A stretch of 64,000 bases of DNA from Thioalkalivibrio sp. ALJ7 (lineage in GTDB: Bacteria; Pseudomonadota; Gammaproteobacteria; Ectothiorhodospirales; Ectothiorhodospiraceae). Both the position numbers and the translations under genes were made by a program. Below the pieces are notes generated by a model that searched no databases, was not told the DNA's origin, and saw only the letters and a program-made list of their open reading frames with translations. Of this stretch, positions 43,097 through 50,548 are shown piece after piece; the first letter of the stretch is position 1; the number at the start of each line of letters is the position of its first letter. Where the stretch lies: positions 434,001 to 498,000 of the forward strand of contig NZ_AQXQ01000011.1 in the NCBI RefSeq assembly GCF_000376865.1, given 5' to 3'.

Positions 43097-44047
43097 ATGA
43101 CAAATAAGACGGTGCCAGTAGCAGACGAGCCGGTGGAGACCGCTCCTTCCGCGCCCGACAATACGACTGCGACGGCCCAGGCCACGGATGCCGCGCCTGC
43201 GTCGGAGGAAGTCCCTCGAGCGGGCAGTTCCTCGCTTGGCGGGGCGGGTGACTCGTCTATCGGCGAGCGCCTCAAGGTATTAGGCGGTACCTGGTGGGCA
43301 CGCTACAGCGTCCGGGCGATCTCGGTTCTGGTGCTAATCGGTCTTTGGCATCTGGCGTCGGTCAACGACTTCCGTCTGCTCCTCAACTTCGAGAATGTCC
43401 CCAGACCCGGTGTTGTGGGTGCGGTGCTGCTGGATCTGTTGTCTTCCGACATCTTCTATCGACATGTCGGTGCCAGCGTCGAGCGGGTCGCGATCGCCTT
43501 CGGGTTGGCTACGATCTCCGGCATCGCGCTTGGCGTTTTTATGGGTCGTAACCGTTTTGTGGAGGATGTGTTCTCGCCTTATGTAGAAATCTTCCGGCCC
43601 ATTCCGGCGGTGGCCTGGATTCCGCTGGCGATCCTGATGCTCCCCACAGAACAGAGCAGCATCATCTTTATCACCTTTCTCGGGGCATTTTTTCCGATCG
43701 TGCTGAACACCATGCACGGGGTGGATCAGACGCCCAAGGATCTCGTGCGGGCCGCCCGTGCTTTGGGGGCCTCCAGTACCTCGATCTTGATCCATGTCGT
43801 CCTGCCGGCGGCCTTGCCCAGCATCGTGGCGGGTATGGCGATCGGCATGGGCATCGCATGGTTCTCGCTTCTAGCGGGCGAGATCATCAGTGGCCAGTAC
43901 GGCATCGGCTACTTCACTTGGAGCTCCTACTCACTGGTTCAGTACCCGCAGATCATTGTCGGGATGGTGACGATCGGCCTCCTTGGAACTCTGTCCACGC
44001 TGTTGGTGCGCTATGGCGCCCGGCCGTTCCTGCGCTGGCAGCGTTAG
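43097..44047 (+). CDS. ABC transporter permease, SsuC/TauC type
   Basis: Inner-membrane permease of 316 aa from the nitrate/sulfonate/taurine ABC family. An unusual 60-residue soluble Ala/Thr/Ser-rich N-terminus precedes six TM helices. The SsuC/TauC-like body includes VFSPYVEIFRPIPAVAWIPL and the coupling EAA loop RAARALGASSTSILIHVVLP. The start at 43097 has AAGGGG upstream. The ATPase follows 44 bases on. The matching binding protein is probably the SsuA-like protein at the far end of the island. The substrate is not deducible; sulfonate-like anions are typical for the family. Confidence 0.92.
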   Translation: MTNKTVPVADEPVETAPSAPDNTTATAQATDAAPASEEVPRAGSSSLGGAGDSSIGERLKVLGGTWWARYSVRAISVLVLIGLWHLASVNDFRLLLNFENVPRPGVVGAVLLDLLSSDIFYRHVGASVERVAIAFGLATISGIALGVFMGRNRFVEDVFSPYVEIFRPIPAVAWIPLAILMLPTEQSSIIFITFLGAFFPIVLNTMHGVDQTPKDLVRAARALGASSTSILIHVVLPAALPSIVAGMAIGMGIAWFSLLAGEIISGQYGIGYFTWSSYSLVQYPQIIVGMVTIGLLGTLSTLLVRYGARPFLRWQR

Positions 44048-44091
44048 GAAGTCGACCCAATTTCGAACCATGTAAGCAACGGGATCGCGCA

Positions 44092-44970
44092 ATGAGAATT
44101 GGAAACCTTTGGGCCTTCGGTGAGGGGCCATCACGCAAGAAATCTGCACCCGGTGGGACGCTGGCGGGTCGCCCCGAGGCGGGCCGAGTCCAGATCTCCG
44201 ATGTGTCCATCGAGTTCAATACCAATGGGCGCCGAAATCTAGCGGTGGATGGCGCGAACCTGGAGATCGAACCGGGCGAATTCATCTGCCTCCTAGGACC
44301 TTCGGGTTGCGGCAAATCGACCCTGATGAATGCGGTGGCCGGATTCGTCGCGCCGACGGCAGGGCGTGTCGAAGTCGATGGCAAACGGGTTCGTGGACCG
44401 GGTCCGGAACGCGGCATGGTGTTCCAGCAGCACTCGTTGTTCCCTTGGAAAAGTGTCCGCAAGAACGTCGCCTTTGGCCCCCGGATGGCCGGGCACTCCA
44501 GAACCGAGTCCGACAGTATCGCGCGCACCTTTCTCGGGATGGTGGGCCTTTCGGCCTATGGCAACCACTTTCCGGCGCAATTGTCCGGGGGTATGCAGCA
44601 GCGGGTCGGCATCGCGCGCGCCCTGGCGAACTACCCCGACGTGTTGCTGATGGATGAGCCGTTTGGGGCGCTGGATGCCCAGACCCGAGCGATGATGCAG
44701 CAAAACCTGGTGGATCTGCGTCAGGAGTTTCACACCACCATCGTGTTCGTTACGCATGACATCGAGGAGGCCGTGTTCCTGGCGGACCGGATCATCGTGA
44801 TGAGCGCCAGTCCGGGACGGTTAATCAAGGATATTCGTGTCGACATCCCGCACCCGCGTACCCACGAGGTGGTGACCGAGCCCCGATTCGTCGAGCTGAA
44901 AAAACAGTGCCTGGACCTGATTCGGGCCGAGACGACACGGGCATTCGAACAGCAGGGGCAGTCGGTCTAG
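44092..44970 (+). CDS. ABC transporter ATPase, SsuB/TauB type
   Basis: A 292-residue ATPase partner of the permease. A 30-residue N-terminal extension is followed by a core with Walker A GPSGCGKST, Q-loop FQQHSLFPWKSVRKNV, signature LSGGMQQRVGIARAL, Walker B VLLMDEPFGALDAQT and the H-loop VTHDIEEAVF. The ATG at 44092 fits the frame and lies after the permease stop; the frame reads further upstream within permease DNA, which I reject. Family: nitrate/sulfonate/bicarbonate ABC. Confidence 0.93.
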   Translation: MRIGNLWAFGEGPSRKKSAPGGTLAGRPEAGRVQISDVSIEFNTNGRRNLAVDGANLEIEPGEFICLLGPSGCGKSTLMNAVAGFVAPTAGRVEVDGKRVRGPGPERGMVFQQHSLFPWKSVRKNVAFGPRMAGHSRTESDSIARTFLGMVGLSAYGNHFPAQLSGGMQQRVGIARALANYPDVLLMDEPFGALDAQTRAMMQQNLVDLRQEFHTTIVFVTHDIEEAVFLADRIIVMSASPGRLIKDIRVDIPHPRTHEVVTEPRFVELKKQCLDLIRAETTRAFEQQGQSV

Positions 44971-45005
44971 AGCCAAATGGGCACGGATCCGTTTACTCCT
45001 CATTA

Positions 45006-45019
45006 CTTGTTATGATAGG
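45006..45019. promoter_or_regulatory. Weak copy of the CTTGT-N4 motif before the GntR gene
   Basis: CTTGT-TATG-ATAGG shares only part of the dyad. It lies 10 bases before the GntR gene's ATG, a usual place for autoregulation. Low confidence taken alone. Confidence 0.25.
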
Positions 45020-45028
45020 ATAGTACAT

Positions 45029-45820
45029 ATGCTGGATATACACCGCCAAATAGGGCTTGCAAGCACGGTACCTCCGCGTCCCGTTAGCCGGTCCGGCGGA
45101 TCCAGACCGCTCTACGGCTGGGTCCGCGACAGCCTGCGCCGCGAGATCCTTCAGGGTGTGCGCGCGCCAAACGAGCGCCTGGCCACTGAAAAAGAGTTGA
45201 TTGAGGCCTTCGGGGTCAGCCGAATCACGGTGCGTCGAGCGCTTCGCGAGTTGTGTGCCGAAGGCCTGGTGGTGACGGCGCAGGGGCGTGGAATCTTCGT
45301 CGCCCGGCCGAGGGTCAGCCAGGAGCTGCGGCGCATGGAGGCCTTCGGCGAGACGGTGACCAGCCAGATCGGCGAGGCCGATGTGCGCCTGCTTTCCATG
45401 CAGGAGATGACCCCGCCTTCGCGGGTGGCGCGTGAGCTGGGCTTGGCGCCCAACGACTCGGTTACCCGCATTCGCCAGGTGCAGTATTTGCGCTCACAGC
45501 CGGTGATGGTCAGCGAGAGTTTTCTGCCCCTGGCCATCGGTCGGCGGGTATTTAGCCGGGACCTGACGGTGGACACCTTGTCCGTTCTCAAGAATCGCCT
45601 GGGTCTCGGGGTGCGGAGTGCCCGTATCGAAATCGAGGCCTGTCACCCGGAGCCTGAGGTCCAGAAAGCGCTGGCGCTTTCGGTGGAGGCCCCTGTCCTG
45701 AAACTCACCCGTGTCTTTCTCGACCGCAGCGGTCGTGCCTTTGACGTGGAGTGCCTGTCGTTCCGCGAAGACACCTTCAACTGCAAGTTCCGTACGGATC
45801 CCAATGAGGAGTACCTATGA
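45029..45820 (+). CDS. GntR/HutC-family regulator with UTRA domain
   Basis: A 263-residue transcription factor. The N-terminal winged helix is LYGWVRDSLRREILQGVRAP, ATEKELIEAFGVSRITVRRA and LCAEGLVVTAQGRGIFVA. The C-terminal UTRA ligand domain has NDSVTRIRQVQYLRSQPVMV and VLKLTRVFLDRSGRAFDVEC. It sits inside the operon, ATPase upstream, and overlaps the AprA-like gene by 4 bases (ATGA). It should therefore respond to the transported or oxidised compound. It resembles the second GntR at 61329-62126. Confidence 0.93.
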   Translation: MLDIHRQIGLASTVPPRPVSRSGGSRPLYGWVRDSLRREILQGVRAPNERLATEKELIEAFGVSRITVRRALRELCAEGLVVTAQGRGIFVARPRVSQELRRMEAFGETVTSQIGEADVRLLSMQEMTPPSRVARELGLAPNDSVTRIRQVQYLRSQPVMVSESFLPLAIGRRVFSRDLTVDTLSVLKNRLGLGVRSARIEIEACHPEPEVQKALALSVEAPVLKLTRVFLDRSGRAFDVECLSFREDTFNCKFRTDPNEEYL

Positions 45821-47562
45821 AAGTCAACGAAATCAAAACAGTCGAGATGGATGTCCTGGTGATCGGCGGCGGGACCGGCGGGCCGCTGGCGGCGGTGACG
45901 GTCAAGGAGGAAAACCCCGACCTGAGCGTGATGCTGCTGGAAAAGGCCAACGTGAAACGCTCCGGCGCCATCTCCATGGGGATGGATGGCCTGAACAACG
46001 CCATCATCCCGGGCCGGGCCACGCCCGAGCAGTATGTAAAGGAGATCACCACGGCGAATGACGGCATCGTCCATCAGAAGGCGGTCCTGGCCTATGCCGA
46101 GCGTTCCTACGACATGATCCAGAAGCTGGACTCCTGGGGGGTGCACTTCCAGAAGGACGAGACTGGCGATTACGACGTGAAGAAGGTCCATCACATGGGG
46201 AGCTACGTGCTGCCCATGCCCGAGGGCCACAACGTCAAGAAGATCCTGTATCGGCGCCTGCGCCGTAACCGGGTCAAGGTGGAAAATCGCTATCAGGCCA
46301 CCCGCCTGTTGAAGGATCGCGACGGCAAGATCGCCGGGGCCTTCGCGGTGAACACTCGCACCTCCGAGCCGCTGCTGATCCGCGCCAAGGCCGTGATCAT
46401 GGCGACCGGCGCCGCGGGACGCCTGGGCCTGCCGACCTCCGGTTATCTGTACGGCACCTACGAGAACCCGACCAATGTGGGCGAGGGGCATGCGATGGCC
46501 TATCACGCCGGCGCCGACCTGGCGAACCTGGAGTGTTACCAGATCAACCCGTTGCTGAAGGACTACAACGGTCCGGCCTGTGCCTACGTGACCGGCCCGC
46601 TGGGCGGCTACACCGCGAATGCCCAGGGCGAGCGCTTCATCGAGTGCGACTACTGGTCGGGCCAGATGATGCTGGAGTTCTACCGCGAGCTGGAAGGGGG
46701 CAAGGGCCCGGTTTACCTGAAGGTGGATCACCTCGCCGAGGAGACCATCCAGGAGATCGAGACGGTCCTGCATACCAACGAGCGCCCGTCGCGAGAACGC
46801 TTCCATGCCGGGCGCGGTACCAACTATCGCGAGCACATGCTGGAGATGCACATCTCCGAGGTTGGTTTCTGTAGCGGCCACTCGGCTTCCGGGGTGTGGA
46901 TCAACGAACACGGCGAGACCACGGTGCCGGGCCTTTATGCGGCCGGGGACATGGGCTCGGTGCCGCACAGTTACATGCTGGGCGCATTCGTGTACGGCCA
47001 GATCTGCGGCGAGAGCGCGACGCGTTACGTCAGCGACTGGACCGACGCACCACTGGACGAGTCGTTGATTGCGGCGGAACTCGAACGCGTGATGGCACCG
47101 CTGAATGCGGAGGACGGTATTCCTCCGGAGCAGATGGAATACAAGGTGCGCCGTCTGGTGAACGACTACCTGCAGCCGCCCAAGGTCACCAAGAAGATGG
47201 AGATCGGGCTCAGCCGCATCCTGCAGGTGCGCGAGGACCTGGCCAAGCTCCACGCCCGGGATCCCCACGAACTGCTGCGTGCCCTCGAGGTGCATGCGAT
47301 TGTCGACTGCGCCGAGATGGCGGCGCGTGCCTCGATGGCGCGCAAGGAATCCCGCTGGGGGCTGTACCACTACTCCATCGACTACCCCGAGCGCGACGAC
47401 GAGAACTGGTTCTGTCACAGCCGCCTGTACAAGGGCGAGGACGGATCTATGTGCACCGGTACGCGTGCGGTGGACCCCTACATCATCCCGCTGGACGACG
47501 ACGAGCTGTCGGCCTACCAGTCCATGCGGATCGAAAACACCGATGAAGTCCCGGCTGAATAA
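45817..47562 (+). CDS. AprA-like flavoprotein (APS reductase alpha/fumarate reductase family), substrate unknown
   Basis: A 581-residue FAD oxidoreductase. The N-terminal dinucleotide fold is MDVLVIGGGTGGPLAAVTVK with LLEKANVKRSGAISMGMDGL. The C-terminal segment ARDPHELLRALEVHAIVDCA ... ARKESRWGLYHYSIDYPERD is the region shared with the alpha subunit of APS reductase. The protein is shorter than AprA (about 620-660 aa). By eye alignment the AprA residues around the substrate site are not obviously kept: GPACAYVTGPLGGY at the Trp234 region, and no clear match to Arg265. It is therefore probably not an APS reductase. It pairs with the next gene, an AprB-like ferredoxin. Confidence 0.85.
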   Translation: MKVNEIKTVEMDVLVIGGGTGGPLAAVTVKEENPDLSVMLLEKANVKRSGAISMGMDGLNNAIIPGRATPEQYVKEITTANDGIVHQKAVLAYAERSYDMIQKLDSWGVHFQKDETGDYDVKKVHHMGSYVLPMPEGHNVKKILYRRLRRNRVKVENRYQATRLLKDRDGKIAGAFAVNTRTSEPLLIRAKAVIMATGAAGRLGLPTSGYLYGTYENPTNVGEGHAMAYHAGADLANLECYQINPLLKDYNGPACAYVTGPLGGYTANAQGERFIECDYWSGQMMLEFYRELEGGKGPVYLKVDHLAEETIQEIETVLHTNERPSRERFHAGRGTNYREHMLEMHISEVGFCSGHSASGVWINEHGETTVPGLYAAGDMGSVPHSYMLGAFVYGQICGESATRYVSDWTDAPLDESLIAAELERVMAPLNAEDGIPPEQMEYKVRRLVNDYLQPPKVTKKMEIGLSRILQVREDLAKLHARDPHELLRALEVHAIVDCAEMAARASMARKESRWGLYHYSIDYPERDDENWFCHSRLYKGEDGSMCTGTRAVDPYIIPLDDDELSAYQSMRIENTDEVPAE

Positions 47563-47574
47563 AGGGGAAGTGAC

Positions 47575-47808
47575 ATGCCTGTAGCCAACCACAAGACGAC
47601 CGTCCCGGTGGTCGTTGATGAAGAGAAGTGCATCGCCGACAAGGGGTGCCGGGTCTGCATCGACGTCTGCCCGCTGGATGTCCTGCTGATCGACGAGGTC
47701 ACGGGCAAGGCCCACATGCATTACGACGAGTGCTGGTACTGCATGCCTTGCGAGAAGGACTGCCCGACCGACGCAGTCACTGTGAACATTCCGTATCTGC
47801 TGAGCTGA
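47575..47808 (+). CDS. AprB-like two-cluster ferredoxin
   Basis: A 77-residue ferredoxin with two [4Fe-4S] sets, CIADKGCRVCIDVCP and CWYCMPCEKDCP. The second strongly resembles AprB (CWECYSCVKMCP). It lacks the C-terminal tail that wraps AprA in true AprB (about 150 aa). It begins 12 bases after the flavoprotein gene and is probably its electron-transfer subunit. Confidence 0.9.
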   Translation: MPVANHKTTVPVVVDEEKCIADKGCRVCIDVCPLDVLLIDEVTGKAHMHYDECWYCMPCEKDCPTDAVTVNIPYLLS

Positions 47809-47819
47809 AGGTGAACCCG

Positions 47820-48779
47820 ATGAGCGAATATGACGATCCAGAACTGCAGGACATTGCCGACAAGCTGGCCTCCGACGACGTGGAGATGCGCCGCGTCGGG
47901 GTCCTGGCCCTGGTGGACAGTGCAGAGCCCGAAGCGGCCGACCTGTTGACCCAGGCCCTGAAAGACCCCGACCCCTCGGTCCGCCGAGAGGCGGCCAAGG
48001 TCGTCGACGAGTTCGAGTCGGCCGATATTGCCGATGCCCTGCTGGCGGCGCTCAGCGATAGCGATGAGGCGGTACGTAATGCCGCCGCCCACGCCCTGGC
48101 GGACCTGAAAGACACCGACGCGGCCCAGCCGTTGCTGGATGCCCTGAAGGGCAGTGACGACCCATTCGTCATTATCGGTGTGCTCGGGGCACTCAAGCCC
48201 ATGCGGCTCGCCGAGAGCTGCGAACCCGCCCTGGCCATGCTGCAACATTCCGATGCTGGGGTGCGCCGTGAGGCGGTCTCCGTGCTCGGGTGGTTGCGGT
48301 CGCCGGCCAACCTTCCGGTGTTGATGGAGCGAGCCCGCGAGGATTCCGACCCGGATGTTCGGCGGGTGGCGGTGAGTGCCCTTTCGTACGGCGATCCCGA
48401 CTCCGTTGTGGATGCGTTGCTGGGGGGGCTGCGAGATGACAACTGGCAGGTTCGAACCGAGGCGGCCTCCATGATCGGCAAGCTGCGCATGCGAGCCGCA
48501 CTCCAGAGCCTGATCGAGGCGACCCGCGACGCCTTCTGGCAGGTGCGCGAGAAGGCCGTGGAGGCGCTGGGCACCCTGGGTGATCCGAAGGCGGTCGAGG
48601 CGGTGGGTGTTTGCACCGATGACCCGGTGTCGAATCTGCGTAAGGCCGCGGTCGGCGCGCTGGGCGAGATCGGTGACGCTCGGGCCAGCGCGTATGTGGA
48701 AAGCGCCCTGGACGACCCCGACCCCGATGTCCGCAAGACCGCCCTGTGGGCCCAGTCGAAATTGCGCGTGGCGAGCTGA
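47820..48779 (+). CDS. HEAT-repeat (PBS-lyase type) protein
   Basis: A 319-residue protein made of about nine helical repeats of about 31 residues: VRREAAKVVDEFESADIADA, VRNAAAHALADLKDTDAAQP, VRRVAVSALSYGDPDSVVDA, VREKAVEALGTLGDPKAVEA, each with the VRxxAxxAL core. No membrane segment, no cofactor motif beyond single cysteines. HEAT-like proteins act as scaffolds, so it may assemble or dock the iron-sulfur flavoprotein and its electron carriers. That role is inferred only from its place between the ferredoxin genes. The ATG at 47820 is 11 bases after the AprB-like stop. Confidence 0.88.
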   Translation: MSEYDDPELQDIADKLASDDVEMRRVGVLALVDSAEPEAADLLTQALKDPDPSVRREAAKVVDEFESADIADALLAALSDSDEAVRNAAAHALADLKDTDAAQPLLDALKGSDDPFVIIGVLGALKPMRLAESCEPALAMLQHSDAGVRREAVSVLGWLRSPANLPVLMERAREDSDPDVRRVAVSALSYGDPDSVVDALLGGLRDDNWQVRTEAASMIGKLRMRAALQSLIEATRDAFWQVREKAVEALGTLGDPKAVEAVGVCTDDPVSNLRKAAVGALGEIGDARASAYVESALDDPDPDVRKTALWAQSKLRVAS

Positions 48780-48830
48780 TTCGCCGCGCGTGTTTCCCCG
48801 AGTGTTCCCTGCAGCCGAACGGAGACGACC

Positions 48831-49154
48831 GTGACCTACGTAGTGAATGAAAACTGTATCCGGTGCAAGTACACCGATTGTGTCGAGGTGTGCCCGGCGG
48901 ACTGCTTCCACGAGGGTCCCAACATGCTGGTGATCGACCCGGTGGAGTGCATCGACTGTGACCTGTGTGTGCCGGAATGTCCGCCCGAGGCAATCCAGCC
49001 AGAAGGCGAGCTGACCGAGGATCAAAAACACCTCCTCGACTTGAATGCCGAGCTGGCGGCTATCTGGCCGGTAATAACTTCTGCGAAAGACCCGCTACCA
49101 GACGCGGAAGAGTGGATCGAGCGCACGGGCAAGCTGGCCGAACTGGAGCGCTGA
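48831..49154 (+). CDS. FdxA-type seven-iron ferredoxin
   Basis: A 107-residue ferredoxin resembling Azotobacter-type 7Fe Fdx[30 protein letters not shown], then [16 protein letters not shown] and an acidic C-terminal tail. It carries a [3Fe-4S] and a [4Fe-4S] cluster in the family. The start is GTG at 48831 with GGAG upstream. Probable carrier between the flavoprotein and FNR or ETF. Confidence 0.92.
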   Translation: MTYVVNENCIRCKYTDCVEVCPADCFHEGPNMLVIDPVECIDCDLCVPECPPEAIQPEGELTEDQKHLLDLNAELAAIWPVITSAKDPLPDAEEWIERTGKLAELER

Positions 49155-49160
49155 GTCATT

Positions 49161-49385
49161 ATGTTGCATCTTGTCATTACAAGCTGGGTAACGCGCGGCG
49201 CCTTTTTGGGGGCGTGGCTGACCGGCGTGGCCACCCTGCTCGGGGCGCGTCCGGTGGACGACCCGGACAACCCCCTGTTGTGGCCGCCGGTCACCACCCT
49301 GGTGATCGAGGAGACCGTGCTCGCGGAACTCGCCCGAACCTGTCCTGTGGAGGGCGGCCCGATGGCTGCCGGAGGTAGCGCGTAA
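49161..49385 (+). CDS. Small hypothetical protein in the redox operon
   Basis: A 74-residue protein with a short hydrophobic N-terminal half (LVITSWVTRGAFLGAWLTGV ATLLG) and an acidic C-terminus with one Cys. Starts 6 bases after the ferredoxin stop; its stop overlaps the DUF971 start (TAATG). A membrane-anchoring role is possible. I do not recognise a family. A perfect CTTGT-N4-ACAAG dyad lies in its first codons. Confidence 0.6.
   Translation: MLHLVITSWVTRGAFLGAWLTGVATLLGARPVDDPDNPLLWPPVTTLVIEETVLAELARTCPVEGGPMAAGGSA
49170..49183. promoter_or_regulatory. Perfect CTTGT-CATT-ACAAG dyad
   Basis: A perfect inverted repeat in the first codons of the small hypothetical gene. It matches the motif at 42810-42823 except for one base. 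It may be a GntR-family site inside the operon, or chance. Confidence 0.35.
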
Positions 49386-49735
49386 TGAGCATGCAACCGC
49401 CCGACGAGATCCGTCTGCAGGGGCAGACCGGCGAGGTTCAGTTTTGCTGGCCGTCCGGCGAGGTCACCTGCAAACGCTTCGAGGCATTGCGCCTGGCCTG
49501 TCGCTGTGCCCATTGCACCGTGGCGCGGCGCAGGGATGAGCCGGTAACGGATGCCACTCAAGTGGACGTGGTCGACATCGTTCCGTTCGGGGTCAGCGGG
49601 GTGCGTTTCGTGTTCTCCGATGGTCACGAGCAGGGCATCTATCCGTGGCGCTATCTGTGGGAGATCAGCAGCGCCCGGGCCTCGGCCCATTCAATCAATG
49701 ATGGAAGCACAACCCGACTCGAATCTGGGAGGTAG
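49385..49735 (+). CDS. DUF971 (GBBH-like N-terminal) protein
   Basis: A 116-residue protein: PPDEIRLQGQTGEVQFCWPS, then FEALRLACRCAHCTVARRRD and VRFVFSDGHEQGIYPWRYLW. This is the DUF971 domain that occurs alone or fused to iron-sulfur or dioxygenase proteins. The CRCAHC cluster may bind zinc or iron. Overlaps the previous gene and is followed by the FNR gene. Probably helps build or regulate the iron-sulfur enzymes, but that is inferred. Confidence 0.9.
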   Translation: MSMQPPDEIRLQGQTGEVQFCWPSGEVTCKRFEALRLACRCAHCTVARRRDEPVTDATQVDVVDIVPFGVSGVRFVFSDGHEQGIYPWRYLWEISSARASAHSINDGSTTRLESGR

Positions 49736-49740
49736 ACCCC

Positions 49741-50517
49741 ATGGCAGCCTGTGACCCACAAGAAGTGCTGAGCGTGCACCACTGGAATGACACGTTGTTC
49801 AGCTTCAAGACCACGCGCGATCCGGGCCTGCGCTTCGAGAACGGTCATTTCGTAATGATCGGCCTCGAGGTGGAGGGCAAGCCCTTGCTGCGGGCCTACA
49901 GCATCGTGAGCCCGAACCACGAGGAATACCTCGAGTTCCTGAGCATCAAGGTTCCGGACGGCCCCTTGACCTCGCGCCTGCAGCACATCAACGAGGGTGA
50001 CCAGCTCCTGGTAAGCCGCAAGGCGACTGGCACGTTGGTGATCCACGATCTGCTGCCGGGCAAGAACCTGTATCTGTTCGGTACGGGTACCGGACTTGCG
50101 CCCTACATGAGCATCATTCGCGACCCGGAGACCTACGAGCGCTTCGAGAAGGTGATCCTGGTCCACGGTGTCCGCTTCAAGAGCGAGCTGGCCTACCAGG
50201 AATACCTGACCGAGGAGCTCCCGAACCACGAATATCTCGGCGAGCTTGCGCAGGAGCAGTTGCTCTACTACCCGACGGTCACGCGCGAGGACTTCGTTCA
50301 TCAGGGCCGCATCACGGACCTCATCGAGAACGGCAAGATGGCCGAAGACCTCGGTCTGCCGCAGCTCGACCCGGAACAGGACCGCGCCATGATCTGTGGC
50401 AGCCCGGCGATGCTCGAGGACCTGTCGAACCTGCTGGATCAGATGGGCTTCACCGCCTCGCCCAAGACGGGTGTACCGGGTGAGTACGTGATCGAGCGGG
50501 CCTTTGTCGAGCAGTAG
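49741..50517 (+). CDS. Ferredoxin--NADP reductase, island paralogue
   Basis: A 258-residue FAD/NADP reductase: LLRAYSIVSPNHEEYLEFLS, IKVPDGPLTSRLQ, STG-type loop as FGTGTGLAPYMSIIRDPETY, and MICGSPAMLEDLSNLLDQMG. Distinct from the fpr at 18794-19534, which has RPYSYVN and a C-terminal Trp; here the C-terminus is IERAFVEQ. A GGGAGG site precedes the ATG. It may couple the island's ferredoxins to NADP(H). Confidence 0.93.
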   Translation: MAACDPQEVLSVHHWNDTLFSFKTTRDPGLRFENGHFVMIGLEVEGKPLLRAYSIVSPNHEEYLEFLSIKVPDGPLTSRLQHINEGDQLLVSRKATGTLVIHDLLPGKNLYLFGTGTGLAPYMSIIRDPETYERFEKVILVHGVRFKSELAYQEYLTEELPNHEYLGELAQEQLLYYPTVTREDFVHQGRITDLIENGKMAEDLGLPQLDPEQDRAMICGSPAMLEDLSNLLDQMGFTASPKTGVPGEYVIERAFVEQ

Positions 50518-50548
50518 TCCGGCGGCGCCGACTGAGCGGGAGATCACC

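Noticed and set aside
44092-44970. Starting the ATPase at the upstream start near 43858
   Set aside because: That extension lies within the permease coding sequence in another frame and has no ABC features.
45643-47721. 692-codon open frame antisense to the AprA-like gene
   Set aside because: Its translation is a His/Val/Gly-rich mirror of the flavoprotein gene, with no conserved family.
45817-47808. Calling the pair AprAB (dissimilatory APS reductase)
   Set aside because: Shorter subunits, poorly matching substrate-site residues, and no QmoABC or sat gene nearby.
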